Numbered from the stretch's first letter, positions 36,506 to 45,296 are shown. The stretch is 64,000 nt of DNA from Bacteroidales bacterium UBA5226 (GCA_002409325.1 DHUU01000020.1:96980-160979), one strand, 5' to 3'. Numbers and translations are program-made. The notes: generated by a model not told the origin, from the sequence alone.

Positions 36506-37340
36506 AAGTACACAAAGTTATAAAAAAACTCCAAAGGTTACCGCTCCCGGGGTTATCCAATACCCTGGAAGACAACCTGACCGCTCTGCAATCCTTGAAC
36601 AAGGTTGCCGTTATTCCCTCTACAGATGGATCTAGGGACAGGAAGACGGATGTTGAGGCCCCTCTGGGAGCCTGTCGGATTACCGGTCTGAACAGCACAT
36701 CGGTAAGGGGGTCAATCCATTTGTGGAGCCTTATGATGGGGGTATTGACAATGCCCGGATCGGCCATATTGACAGTTATGCCGTCTTCTTTCCATAATTG
36801 CGCCAGTCGCAGGGAAAGCAACGTTAGCGCCAGTTTGGAACAGGCATATTGATTAAACCGGTTGAATTTATTAGAGGGATACGGAAAGTGAGGGTGGATC
36901 CGTCCAAGGCGTAACATAACAGAAACGGTGTTCACTACGCGGCTTCCCCTGCCCAGGATGGGCTTCATAAGCCAGGTGAACATCATCGGGCCCAGACAGT
37001 TGACCATATTGTGCATCTCGTAACCCTGGCTGTTCACTTCTGGCTTCCATCCCAGCATTCCGGCATTGTTAACCAGTACATCCAGACGGGATTCCTTTTC
37101 CAGCAGCCGGCGTGCCGCATCCCGTACAGAAACCTCAGAAGAAAGATCCATATCCAGGTAATTTACCCGGTCGCTCCCAAATTCCTGCCGGAGCAAGTTG
37201 TAATAATCAAGACCCCTGTTGCCCGGACGGCAGGATACGATCACCCGGAACCCGGACCGGAGCAAGGCTACAGACACTTCCCTGCCCATGCCGCCGTTGG
37301 CTCCAGTTACCAGGGCGACGGAAAGGTTATTTGAATTCAT
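36489..37340 (-). CDS. Short-chain dehydrogenase/reductase, candidate 3-hydroxysteroid dehydrogenase
   Basis: 283 residues from ATG 37340 (the frame extends one codon to a TTG at 37343). Classical SDR motifs: nucleotide-binding TGANGGMG, NNAG (about residue 90), catalytic Ser in VVNTVS, and YACSK (YxxxK). The stretch after this resembles retinol dehydrogenase-like SDRs, which often take hydrophobic alcohols. The gene overlaps the OYE gene by 14 bases and follows a steroid 5-alpha-reductase gene, so oxidation or reduction of a 3-hydroxy/keto steroid is the best guess. Stereospecificity cannot be read. Confidence 0.8.
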   Translation of the reverse strand: MNSNNLSVALVTGANGGMGREVSVALLRSGFRVIVSCRPGNRGLDYYNLLRQEFGSDRVNYLDMDLSSEVSVRDAARRLLEKESRLDVLVNNAGMLGWKPEVNSQGYEMHNMVNCLGPMMFTWLMKPILGRGSRVVNTVSVMLRLGRIHPHFPYPSNKFNRFNQYACSKLALTLLSLRLAQLWKEDGITVNMADPGIVNTPIIRLHKWIDPLTDVLFRPVIRQAPRGASTSVFLSLDPSVEGITATLFKDCRAVRLSSRVLDNPGSGNLWSFFITLCTYGNQQ

Positions 37341-38556
37341 CAAGCAAACGTTTGGGAATGTCCTGTACGTGCTGGTGGCATACCATATCCCTGCTGTACA
37401 TCCTGCCTATGCAATAATTTGCATGCTTGCAACCACTTCTGAAATCCCCTTTAACAGCCTGCTCTCCTGCTGTTTTCATTTTGTTTACAAAAGCCGGATC
37501 GTTGATCAGGGGACGAGCCATGGCTACGAAATTAAAACCATCCTGCAATGCCTGCTCAATGATGGAACGCGAAAAGAGCCCCCCGAGGCAAACCAGTGGT
37601 ATTTTTATGGTTTTCCTGAATTCGCGGGCATCTTCCAGAAAATAACCTTCCTTAAACGGTACCGAAGGGATCATCCAGCGGCCGACAAGCCGGACACCCG
37701 CTTTTACGTAATTCCAGGGCATATAATAGGTCAGTGTCCTGATAGGCATGGCGCCGCGCATCACATACATGGGAGCCCGGCTTACATAGCCGCCACTCAG
37801 AACCAGGGCGTGAACGCCCAGTTTTTCAAGAAGTCTGGCTACCTCAAGAGATTCGTCAAGTTCCATCCCCCCCCTGAATCCATCCCTCATGTTCATCTTA
37901 ACCAGCACGGCCATATTGTTGCGGATTGCCACCTCCATGACTTCCTGAATGGCCTGAGAAGTGAACCTGAGCCGGTTCTCAAAACTTCCTCCGTACTCAT
38001 CCTTTCTCTTGTTGAGCCATTGTGACATGAACTGGCTGAGAAGGTAGCCGTGCCCGGCATGGATCTCCACAGCATCAAAACCGGATTCCCGGGCCAGCGC
38101 GGTAGCTTTTCCGAAATCTTTGACCATCCCGAGTATTTCTGATTTCTTCATTGCCCGGACAAATGTGGGGGAATACATATTAAATCCTGTGCTTGCCGAA
38201 ACGGGCATGCATCCGCAGATACTGCGATGGCTCATGTTTCCGCAATGTCCCATTTGTATAGAAGCTGCAGCCCCTTCCTTGTGTATCCCGTTGATTAGCT
38301 GTCTCAGGCCTGGAACGATTTCCTGCCTCATCCACAGCTGGGTGGGAAAAGACAATCCGCTCCTGGCTACGGCAGCATAAGCCACTGTTGTCATGCCAAC
38401 ACCACCGGCTGCTACGGCCGTGTGGTAATTGAACAATGCCTGAGAGGGGCCATTGTCAATGCACATTCCTTCAAAAGCGGCAGCCCGTATGGTACGGTTG
38501 CGCAAGGTAAGGGGACCTATGGAAGAGGGAGTAAACAAAAGGGAATTATTATTCAT
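37327..38556 (-). CDS. Old Yellow Enzyme family NADH:flavin oxidoreductase, candidate steroid 5-beta-reductase
   Basis: 409 residues, an FMN TIM barrel: GPLTLRNRTIRAA at the start, QMGHCG, the catalytic EIHAGHGYLLSQF, NRRKDEYGGS-type block (NKRKDEYGGSFENR) and phosphate-binding VAMARPLINDP. A cysteine set near the C-terminus (CKHANYC then VCH) may be a remnant or variant of the 4Fe-4S site of 2,4-dienoyl-CoA reductases; the canonical CX2CX3C is not complete. The FAD/NADH domain of BaiCD and BaiH is absent, so electrons must come from another source. Family members reduce the C4-C5 double bond of 3-oxo-delta-4 steroids. Gap to upstream gene 6 bases. Confidence 0.82.
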   Translation of the reverse strand: MNNNSLLFTPSSIGPLTLRNRTIRAAAFEGMCIDNGPSQALFNYHTAVAAGGVGMTTVAYAAVARSGLSFPTQLWMRQEIVPGLRQLINGIHKEGAAASIQMGHCGNMSHRSICGCMPVSASTGFNMYSPTFVRAMKKSEILGMVKDFGKATALARESGFDAVEIHAGHGYLLSQFMSQWLNKRKDEYGGSFENRLRFTSQAIQEVMEVAIRNNMAVLVKMNMRDGFRGGMELDESLEVARLLEKLGVHALVLSGGYVSRAPMYVMRGAMPIRTLTYYMPWNYVKAGVRLVGRWMIPSVPFKEGYFLEDAREFRKTIKIPLVCLGGLFSRSIIEQALQDGFNFVAMARPLINDPAFVNKMKTAGEQAVKGDFRSGCKHANYCIGRMYSRDMVCHQHVQDIPKRLLDEFK

Positions 38557-38562
38557 ATTGAA

Positions 38563-39336
38563 CTAATAAATAAAAGGGAATATGCGTTTCCGGGATTCAC
38601 GGGCCATCTCATAGGAAAATTCGTGCTGGTATCTCTTGTAGATAGAGTGCGCCCTTGGGACAAGGTTAGCAAAAGTCCAGAGGAAGAAAACGAATCCGCT
38701 CAACGACCAGGTGAGTATGGCAAACCCAAGCCACTCCACGATTTCTCCCAGATAATTGGCGCATGTGACATACCGGAACAGACCCTTTTCGGGCAGGTAA
38801 TGGTTGGTGTCGCCCTCTTTCCTCAAATGCCGGATAATTCCGTCAGATCGTATGTTAACAATTAGTCCTGCAAGAAACAGAACAGTCCCCAGTAAGAACC
38901 TGGGGTCCCTGAGCCAGGACTGGGTGTACATGGTACCGGGCGCCAGGAAAAATATCCATTGTCCCTGCATGAACGCGTTTGTCAGATTAAAGACAATTCC
39001 CATGAACACGATCAGGAGAGGCATCCTGCTTTTTCCCTTAATAAGCCAGGGAAAAATAAAGGAACGCTGCAGGTAGTGAGTCTGAAATAACAGGAAAAAG
39101 ATAAAGGGCGCCAAATCCCACTTGCGTGGAGACATCACCCAAAACCAGTACATGGCAATAAATACGGGAGCTTCCATTATCATCCAGGCCCATTTGTTGG
39201 ACAGGGTGATGCCCCAGCTTTTGTCAAGAAGAATGCCGTATCCTGCTTTTACTTGGTAAAGGGAAAAAAAAACAACAACCGCCAGGGCTGCCATAACATA
39301 CAATATGATCCTGAAAGTATCCAGAGAAATATTCAT
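38563..39336 (-). CDS. Steroid 5-alpha-reductase family membrane protein
   Basis: 257 residues from ATG 39336 (the TTG at 39345 is inside the promoter). About six to seven membrane spans. SRD5A family motifs in order: MEAPVF near 53-58 (conserved Glu), HYLQRSFIFP (about 87-96), NIRSDGIIRHLR, GLFRYVTCANYLGEIVEWLGFA, and C-terminal FANLVPRAHSIYKRYQHEF. The family reduces 3-oxo-delta-4 steroids to 5-alpha products with NADPH. First gene of a run with an OYE enzyme and an SDR. Some bacterial relatives are isoprenylcysteine methyltransferases, but the NADPH-site motifs here fit the reductase. Confidence 0.87.
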   Translation of the reverse strand: MNISLDTFRIILYVMAALAVVVFFSLYQVKAGYGILLDKSWGITLSNKWAWMIMEAPVFIAMYWFWVMSPRKWDLAPFIFFLLFQTHYLQRSFIFPWLIKGKSRMPLLIVFMGIVFNLTNAFMQGQWIFFLAPGTMYTQSWLRDPRFLLGTVLFLAGLIVNIRSDGIIRHLRKEGDTNHYLPEKGLFRYVTCANYLGEIVEWLGFAILTWSLSGFVFFLWTFANLVPRAHSIYKRYQHEFSYEMARESRKRIFPFIY

Positions 39337-39342
39337 AACAGA

Positions 39343-39350
39343 CAAATGTA
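39343..39350 (-). promoter_or_regulatory. -7 element of the steroid reductase run
   Basis: TACATTTG on the minus strand, 6 bases before ATG 39336. It is back-to-back with a plus-strand element at 39362-39369 in a 37-bp intergenic gap. Confidence 0.5.
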
Positions 39351-39361
39351 ATAAAATTTAT

Positions 39362-39369
39362 TATTTTTG
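39362..39369 (+). promoter_or_regulatory. -7 element of the DUF5106-type lipoprotein gene
   Basis: TATTTTTG ends 4 bases before ATG 39374. Confidence 0.4.
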
Positions 39370-39373
39370 TTTT

Positions 39374-40354
39374 ATGAACCATCTCTTCCGTTGCCTGGTC
39401 CTTATCATGATTGCAGTGACCACAGGGTCCTGTATAAGGGGAAACAGGGAAAAAGAACGCAAGCCTATAATCTTTACCCAGCCGGCCATACCGGTACTAT
39501 TAACGTCTGAATCGGAAGTCCTCCGGTTCCGGACACTTCATTATTGGGATCTGTTTCCCTTTGAAGATTCACTCTGTATCCAACAGAAAGATTTTGCCTC
39601 AAAGGCCTTCACCGGTTTTGTTGATTTGTTGCAGCAAACCCCTGGTCACATCGGGGAGGAAGCCCTGAAAAGCATGATGAACAGGGCAGGCACTGCGGCC
39701 AATGATCCTCTTGTTCGGAAGAATGTTTTGCAGCAATTCTTCACCTTGTCCGAATACTTCTTCTACCATCCCAATTCACCCTACAGGAACGATGACTACT
39801 TCCGGGTTGTCCTTGAACATATGGTTGCCAGCCCCCTTCCCGACACCATTGACAAACAACGGCCTGTATACCTTCTGCAAATGATCAGGAAGAACCGTGT
39901 CGGAGAGCAGGCCGGTGACCTGTGTTTTGTACGCGCTGTAAGAAATTTCCCTTATACTGACAATCCTGCACAGCAGGAGACACTCTATGGGCTTAAGTCT
40001 GATTATGTGCTGCTCTTCTTCATAAATCCGGGATGTACAACCTGTCGAAAGGCGGCCGACGAGATCCTCGCCTCGGCCTTACTTACGGAAATGGCAAGGA
40101 AGAAAAATCTGGTCATTCTGACCATATACCCCGACAAGGATCTGGAAGGCTGGCAGAAATACCTGCCCACCCTGCCTCCGGACTGGATCCACGCCTACGA
40201 TCCGGAAGGAGAAATTCGCAACGGAAGCACCTATGATCTGAGAGCCATCCCATCACTTTATCTGCTGGATAGTTCAAAACGGGTTCTGGTCAAAGATGCC
40301 TTGTCTGTGTCGCAAATAGAGGATGCCATCAGGCAAGAGGCACATTTTTTGTAG
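39374..40354 (+). CDS. Thioredoxin-like lipoprotein with DUF5106-type N-terminal domain
   Basis: 326 residues from ATG 39374; the open frame from 39305 has no signal peptide and overlaps the divergent gene. Lipobox VTTGSC (Cys 19). Residues about 30-200 are helical with LRFRTLHYWDLFPFED typical of DUF5106. The C-terminal ~130 residues are a thioredoxin fold with CTTC in FFINPGCTTCRKA and the cis-Pro loop RAIPSLYLLD. Likely a periplasmic redox or disulfide-handling protein; physiological partner unknown. The TAG stop at 40352-40354 is also the start of the next gene's -7 element. Confidence 0.83.
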   Translation: MNHLFRCLVLIMIAVTTGSCIRGNREKERKPIIFTQPAIPVLLTSESEVLRFRTLHYWDLFPFEDSLCIQQKDFASKAFTGFVDLLQQTPGHIGEEALKSMMNRAGTAANDPLVRKNVLQQFFTLSEYFFYHPNSPYRNDDYFRVVLEHMVASPLPDTIDKQRPVYLLQMIRKNRVGEQAGDLCFVRAVRNFPYTDNPAQQETLYGLKSDYVLLFFINPGCTTCRKAADEILASALLTEMARKKNLVILTIYPDKDLEGWQKYLPTLPPDWIHAYDPEGEIRNGSTYDLRAIPSLYLLDSSKRVLVKDALSVSQIEDAIRQEAHFL

Positions 40355-40359
40355 CTTTG
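40352..40359 (+). promoter_or_regulatory. -7 element of the porin gene, overlapping the previous stop codon
   Basis: TAGCTTTG begins at the TAG stop of the preceding gene. The porin ATG at 40382 follows after 22 bases. Confidence 0.45.
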
Positions 40360-40381
40360 CGCCTCGTCACATAGATAGTAG

Positions 40382-42937
40382 ATGATATTACTGGTTAAAG
40401 CTTTGTTAATATGCTTTTTGTTGTTTTCTGCGGGGACAGCTGCCGGCCAGACGGCTGGCGCCCCGGTTAGGAAGACGGCAGATACCCTGACAAGGAACAC
40501 ATCAGACACAACCGGAGCCCTAATGCCCGACTCCCTGACAAGAGCTTACCTGGACAGTCTTTCCCTTCCCTATTCAGAAGCAAGCCGGGTCCCTCCTGTG
40601 GATTCCCTGCTGAAGGTTGTCCGGGATGAAAAAGGTTTGTTCTATCAGCTCGACAGCCTGGGTCTTATGATCTTAAATGAAAAGGGGACCCCGGTGATCG
40701 ATTCGCTCAGCAGTTATCCGCCCCGTACACTGTCTCTGATGCATTTTATGGACAGCCTGAGTTTGCCGTTAAGGGACACCATACGCATCCCCCTGCTGGA
40801 TTCAGCCGGAAAACAGCTGCGCGACAGCCTTGGCTTTTTTTACCAGACAGATACTACGGGTCTTATTAAACTAGACACCCTTGGATCCTTCCTGATTGAT
40901 TCCCTGGCCAGTTTTACTACAAAGGAACTCCGTGTGATGGCCAGACAAAAAAGAAAGGAAGAAAAAGCTGTGGCAGATTCCATATACAAAAGCACCTTCC
41001 ATCCGTTGGAAACCTATGTGATACCCGATTCATTGCGCTACAGGAGGGTTATTTCGTGGGCCAGCGATGATTATTTCAACAAGCTTGCATTCAGGCAGAT
41101 AGATACCAATATCAATAGCAATTTTTACGATTATGCCCACATGAAAAACGATGTAGGGGCTGTTACCCTGGGAACTGCCGGATCTCCTGCCCTTACGCAT
41201 AATTTTTTTCAACGCCAGACAAGGGAACGCTTTGATTTCTGGAGCGCCGGGATGTACGAGGCGTACGACAGGAAAACACTTCCGTTTTACAATACAAAAA
41301 GCCCGTTTACCGTAATGTCCTATTCAGGGACTCTGTTTGCAAATAAGGAAACTGAAGAACAGAACGTGGGTTTTCTGCACACCCAGAACCTCACTCCCGC
41401 AACAAATATCCAGTTTTTTTACCAGCGAAAAGGAACCAAGGGCCAGCTTCAGAATGAGGCCACCAACACGCGTACCCTGGCCCTTACGGCTAACTACCTG
41501 GGGAAACGATACATTGCTCACGGAGGTTATATCAGAAACTCACTGAAAAAAAATGAAAACGGAGGTATCATCGACGATAGCTTCATACTCGATACGCTTG
41601 TAGAAGCCAGAACTATTCCGGTATACCTTACCAAGGCCTCTTCCGCCCTATCAAGCAGCCAATTGTTCATCAATCAGAGCTATGGCTTTCCCATCAACAT
41701 ATTTAAAAGGGATTCACTGGAAGCAGGTGAAGGTACCATGATGATCCTGGGACACTCCGGAGAGTGGTCCACAATGACCAGGAAATACACAGATGATATC
41801 AGCCTTTCTGACAGAGCCGGAAGGGATTTCTACCATAACCGGTTTTACCTGAACCCCTCACAAACAGCAGACTCGGTCCGTACCATGATACTGGACAACC
41901 GTTTTTTCCTCCGATTGCAACCCTGGTCCTCTACTGCGATTGTGTCCAGACTGGAAGGCGGAGCTGGTTACGAGCTGTTGTCCAATTACTGCTTTGTCCC
42001 GGATTTTTACACAGAAGGACCTTCCCGGGAATGGCAAAACAATATGTATGTATATGCCGCCGCATCGGGTATGTTCAAACGGTATTTTAAATGGGACGCC
42101 ACAGGAAGGCTTGATCTTGCCGGTTATTATGCAGGGGATATGTTCCTGGATGCGAACGCCCGGTTTTCATTTTATCCCTTAACCTCGGGGATTCATTTGT
42201 CCGGCAGATTCCTGTTCAGCTCACAGACACCGGACTGGTACGTTCAGAATTACTATTCCAACCATTATGTCTGGAGAAACGTATTTAACAAGACTACCCA
42301 GACCAGGGTTGAAGCTCAATTATCCATACCTGACTGGAGGACAGAAGCCGCATTTTCTTATGCCCTGCTCGGGAACAGGATTTATTATGACACGTTGGGT
42401 GTTGCTAGTCAGGCAGATCAGCCAATTAGTGTGATGACTGCTTCACTTACCCAGAATTTTCGTATCTGGTACTTCCGCCTGGACCACCGGTTTTTACTCC
42501 AATTCTCATCCAATCAGGACGTTTTGCCTTTGCCACTTTTTAGTGCCAATCTCCGGTATTATTTAGAAATACCTGTAGTAAAAAATGTTATGACAGCCCA
42601 GATAGGAGCCGATATTACATTCCATACGGCATACTATATGGAAGCTTACAATCCGGCACTGGGTAACTTCCATGTTCAGAACGAAAGAAAATACGGGAAC
42701 ACCCCTTATATTGATGCTTTTATTAATGTTAAGTGGAAGCGGGCAACCATATATGCCAAGTATGTAAATGTTGCCCAGGGATGGCCCGACAGCGGGTATT
42801 TTTCTGCCCCCCATTATATTCGCCCACAACGTGTTTTTAAACTTGGAATTACCTGGCCATTCTATATCAAGCCGGGAAAAGCCGGTTCCCGGACAGACGA
42901 TTCCACCGGAGGCAGCCCGGTTAATTCAGTCCGTTGA
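40382..42937 (+). CDS. Putative outer-membrane porin (Porin_10 type) with N-terminal repeat
   Basis: 851 residues, signal peptide ending near residue 22 (TAAGQ). Residues 58-189 hold two tandem copies of a 66-residue unit (each starting DSLSLP). From about residue 225 to the end lie alternating strands rich in aromatic residues, typical of a large beta barrel, closing with LGITWPFYIKP. The architecture is that of the Bacteroidota putative porin family. It probably forms an outer-membrane channel; substrate unknown. The stop TGA overlaps the MltF-type ATG by one base. Confidence 0.85.
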   Translation: MILLVKALLICFLLFSAGTAAGQTAGAPVRKTADTLTRNTSDTTGALMPDSLTRAYLDSLSLPYSEASRVPPVDSLLKVVRDEKGLFYQLDSLGLMILNEKGTPVIDSLSSYPPRTLSLMHFMDSLSLPLRDTIRIPLLDSAGKQLRDSLGFFYQTDTTGLIKLDTLGSFLIDSLASFTTKELRVMARQKRKEEKAVADSIYKSTFHPLETYVIPDSLRYRRVISWASDDYFNKLAFRQIDTNINSNFYDYAHMKNDVGAVTLGTAGSPALTHNFFQRQTRERFDFWSAGMYEAYDRKTLPFYNTKSPFTVMSYSGTLFANKETEEQNVGFLHTQNLTPATNIQFFYQRKGTKGQLQNEATNTRTLALTANYLGKRYIAHGGYIRNSLKKNENGGIIDDSFILDTLVEARTIPVYLTKASSALSSSQLFINQSYGFPINIFKRDSLEAGEGTMMILGHSGEWSTMTRKYTDDISLSDRAGRDFYHNRFYLNPSQTADSVRTMILDNRFFLRLQPWSSTAIVSRLEGGAGYELLSNYCFVPDFYTEGPSREWQNNMYVYAAASGMFKRYFKWDATGRLDLAGYYAGDMFLDANARFSFYPLTSGIHLSGRFLFSSQTPDWYVQNYYSNHYVWRNVFNKTTQTRVEAQLSIPDWRTEAAFSYALLGNRIYYDTLGVASQADQPISVMTASLTQNFRIWYFRLDHRFLLQFSSNQDVLPLPLFSANLRYYLEIPVVKNVMTAQIGADITFHTAYYMEAYNPALGNFHVQNERKYGNTPYIDAFINVKWKRATIYAKYVNVAQGWPDSGYFSAPHYIRPQRVFKLGITWPFYIKPGKAGSRTDDSTGGSPVNSVR
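40553..40948 (+). repeat. Tandem 66-codon repeat in the porin N-terminus
   Basis: Residues 58-123 and 124-189 align without gaps at landmarks DSLSLP, then (V/I)(P)xxDS, (L/F)FYQ(L/T)D, and IDSL(S/A)S. Copies have diverged at DNA level, so the duplication is old. Confidence 0.7.
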
Positions 42938-43917
42938 TGTCAAAGAAAAAGATATTCATTGCTCTGGCAGCAACTTTTCTGATCTCAATCCTGATCAGGG
43001 AATACCACAACTGGTTATTGCATAGGTCATCCGATATGAGGAACGAAAGGAGCGTGCTTTTATCGGACAGAGACAGCCTCCGCTGTACCATATACCTACC
43101 TTCCCACGCAGGAGCCCGTGTGGGATACCACTATGAGATCATGAAACGTTTTGCAGGATCTCATAACCTGATAGTAAAGTATATTCCCGCCATAGATTCT
43201 GTTCCGGTATGGGACCTGCTTAAAAATCAGCACACAGATATACTGGTTATTAATATTATACATGATCCGGTCCCAAAATCTCTAGCTGGTAAGGTATGCA
43301 TAACACCCCGGATCACCCCGCTGGGAGAAGTGTGGATCATGATGAAAGACCACTGCCCATGGCACCTGAGCCTGGTACACTGGCTCACCCTGTTTAAACA
43401 AAATCCACATTTTCAGAAATTCACAAACCGGTTCCTTCCCTCCTCTGCCGACAGATGTCCCTACGATTCTCTGCTCAGGGTAGTCAGCAAGCCCTTGGGC
43501 TGGGACTGGATAATGCTTCGGTCTGTAATGTACCAGGAATCACAGTACAGGATGAATGCACACTCCCCGAACAATGCTATTGGATTGATGCAGATCCGGG
43601 GATCGACGGCAAAAGATATGAATGTAGAAAATCCTTTCGACCCTGAAGAAAACATTAAGGGAGCGGTACGTTACTTTGCCTTCCTGCGAAGGAATATGCA
43701 GTTGTCTCACCTGCCTGCGGAAGAAGAAATCAATTTTGTACTTGCCGCCTACAACGCGGGCATGACTCGCATTCAAAACGACAGGGAAGAAGTTGCAAAA
43801 GAAGGAAAAAACCCGGACATCTGGGCACACGTTGCTGTTTATGCCCCAAAGCAAACACAGGAATACGTTCAACAGGTGCGGAACAGGTACATGGGTTGGG
43901 TCAGCGCATCCGAATAG
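42937..43917 (+). CDS. mltF: MltF-type membrane-bound lytic transglycosylase
   Basis: 326 residues from ATG 42937 (TGATG overlap with the porin stop; a TTG at 42934 is not needed). An N-terminal hydrophobic signal or anchor, a substrate-binding-protein-like domain (about 45-170), then an SLT domain: catalytic Glu in MYQESQY, NNAIGLMQIRGSTA, DPEENIKGAVRYF and AAYNAGM. It cleaves peptidoglycan with 1,6-anhydro product formation in the periplasm. Somewhat shorter than E. coli MltF (about 518) because the first domain is reduced. It overlaps the permease gene tail to tail by 17 bases. Confidence 0.9.
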   Translation: MSKKKIFIALAATFLISILIREYHNWLLHRSSDMRNERSVLLSDRDSLRCTIYLPSHAGARVGYHYEIMKRFAGSHNLIVKYIPAIDSVPVWDLLKNQHTDILVINIIHDPVPKSLAGKVCITPRITPLGEVWIMMKDHCPWHLSLVHWLTLFKQNPHFQKFTNRFLPSSADRCPYDSLLRVVSKPLGWDWIMLRSVMYQESQYRMNAHSPNNAIGLMQIRGSTAKDMNVENPFDPEENIKGAVRYFAFLRRNMQLSHLPAEEEINFVLAAYNAGMTRIQNDREEVAKEGKNPDIWAHVAVYAPKQTQEYVQQVRNRYMGWVSASE

Positions 43918-45154
43918 CCTTATCGGGACTGATCTTAATAATGCTTTTTAAAGGCAACATCAGTAACAGCAATAAGATCCCCACTGAAGCAATGTCTACT
44001 GCAATAATGTGGAACCAGGATATGTCCACCGGTACGCTGTCTACAAAATAACTGGCAGGGTCCAGTTTAATGAATTGTGTCGTTTTCTGAAGTACCAGAA
44101 AGGCCACGGCCAGAACAGATCCTGCTATCATTCCGCGGGTAGCGACAACCGCCGCATTGTAAAGGAAGCTGTTCCTGATATGGCGGTCCCTCATACCTAC
44201 AGCTTTGAGCAGTCCAATAGTCGAAGTTTTCTCAAACAACAGAATCAGCAATCCGGACATCATATTGAAACCTGCTACCAGAACCATCAGGGTCAGAAGC
44301 ACCATTACGTTGATATCCATCAAATCCAGCCAATCGTACAAATGTGCATAAATCCTCCGGATGCTACGCAATACAACACCGTCATCAGTGTCTGCGGAAT
44401 TGTTAATAATAAAATCTTCAATCTCCCCAAGTCTGGCATCCGGACGGTCTTTGTTGTTCAGAAAAAGTTCCAAGCCGCTGACCTGGTCTTCGCGCCATCC
44501 GTTCAATCGTTGAGCATGGCGAATATCGCCTATTACCAGGTGGTTATCAATATCTTCCAGTTGTGCGTCATAGATGCCGGATACTACAAAGCGCCGCATC
44601 CTCACATTATTACCAATGAAATACATGGTGATCACATCGTTCAGGCCAATCCCGAGCATGGACGACAGGCGTTGGGAAACAAGCACTTCACTGGAAGAAA
44701 TAGTATCTGTAAAGACCGGAAGACGGCCTTCCTTGAGGTGGCGTGCAAAGAAATCCCACTTGTAGGACAGTCCCACTCCTTTGAAGGATACAGCCTGTAA
44801 CGCCTCCTCTGTTCGCATGATGCCATAGGATGTTACAAATTCCTGAATATGTGCAATTTCCGGATGTTCTTTTAAAGCCGGCAAATAAGATAGTGCTGTA
44901 GAGACTGGGTTGGCTTCAGTAACAAATCCCGCTCCCGGTGCTTCCATCAGAATCTCCCCTGTAAAACCTATGGCACGTTTTTCAATCTCTGTTCTGAAAC
45001 CACGGACAATGGCTATGGAGAGTATCATTGTAAAAACACTGACAGCTACACTAATGGTCGCTATCCTTGTCCCAACGCGGCTGATTTTTCCCACCGAGGT
45101 GCCATCTCCTTTGAGTTTTCTGGCTATGTAGACTGAAGTATGCGTCTTGGTCAT
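43901..45154 (-). CDS. LolE/FtsX-type ABC transporter permease
   Basis: 417 residues. One N-terminal span (about 30-52, ISVAVSVFTMILSIAIVRGF), a periplasmic domain of about 220 residues, and three C-terminal spans with VLLTLMVLVAGFNMMSGLLILLFEK and the TIGLLKAVGMRD coupling loop. This is the lipoprotein-releasing (LolC/E) layout; the matching ATPase is not adjacent. It would release lipoproteins from the inner membrane. The start is 38 bases from tRNA-Gly, which is transcribed the other way. Confidence 0.88.
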   Translation of the reverse strand: MTKTHTSVYIARKLKGDGTSVGKISRVGTRIATISVAVSVFTMILSIAIVRGFRTEIEKRAIGFTGEILMEAPGAGFVTEANPVSTALSYLPALKEHPEIAHIQEFVTSYGIMRTEEALQAVSFKGVGLSYKWDFFARHLKEGRLPVFTDTISSSEVLVSQRLSSMLGIGLNDVITMYFIGNNVRMRRFVVSGIYDAQLEDIDNHLVIGDIRHAQRLNGWREDQVSGLELFLNNKDRPDARLGEIEDFIINNSADTDDGVVLRSIRRIYAHLYDWLDLMDINVMVLLTLMVLVAGFNMMSGLLILLFEKTSTIGLLKAVGMRDRHIRNSFLYNAAVVATRGMIAGSVLAVAFLVLQKTTQFIKLDPASYFVDSVPVDISWFHIIAVDIASVGILLLLLMLPLKSIIKISPDKAIRMR

Positions 45155-45176
45155 AAAAAATTATTCGCTATATTTG
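45147..45176 (+). promoter_or_regulatory. Promoter of tRNA-Gly
   Basis: TTG at 45147-45149, 19-base spacer, and TATATTTG at 45169-45176, 16 bases before the tRNA 5' end. The -33 element lies in the first codons of the divergent permease gene. Confidence 0.6.
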
Positions 45177-45192
45177 CCCACTGTTTGGTAAT

Positions 45193-45265
45193 GCGGGAAT
45201 AGCTCAGCCGGTAGAGCATCAGCTTCCCAAGCTGAGGGTCGCGAGTTCGAACCTCGTTTCCCGCT
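45193..45265 (+). tRNA. tRNA-Gly, anticodon CCC
   Basis: 73 nt cloverleaf by eye: acceptor GCGGGAA paired with TTCCCGC, D stem GCTC/GAGC, anticodon stem TCAGC/GCTGA around TTCCCAA (anticodon CCC), T stem GCGAG/CTCGT with TTCGAAC loop (one G-T pair), discriminator T. CCA is not encoded. Confidence 0.95.
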
Positions 45266-45296
45266 CGGAACCAAACCTGAAACCTAACCGATACGG

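Noticed and set aside
37219..38025. 268-codon plus-strand frame opposite the OYE and SDR genes
   Set aside because: Antisense to motif-bearing parts of both enzymes; no signal peptide or domain.
38563..39336. Isoprenylcysteine methyltransferase-like assignment for the membrane reductase
   Set aside because: The Glu in the second span, HYLQRSFIFP and the C-terminal FANLVPRA...YKRY motif fit steroid 5-alpha-reductases better.
44009..44800. 263-codon plus-strand frame opposite the LolE-type permease
   Set aside because: Shadow frame with many His/Gln and no hydrophobic pattern of its own.
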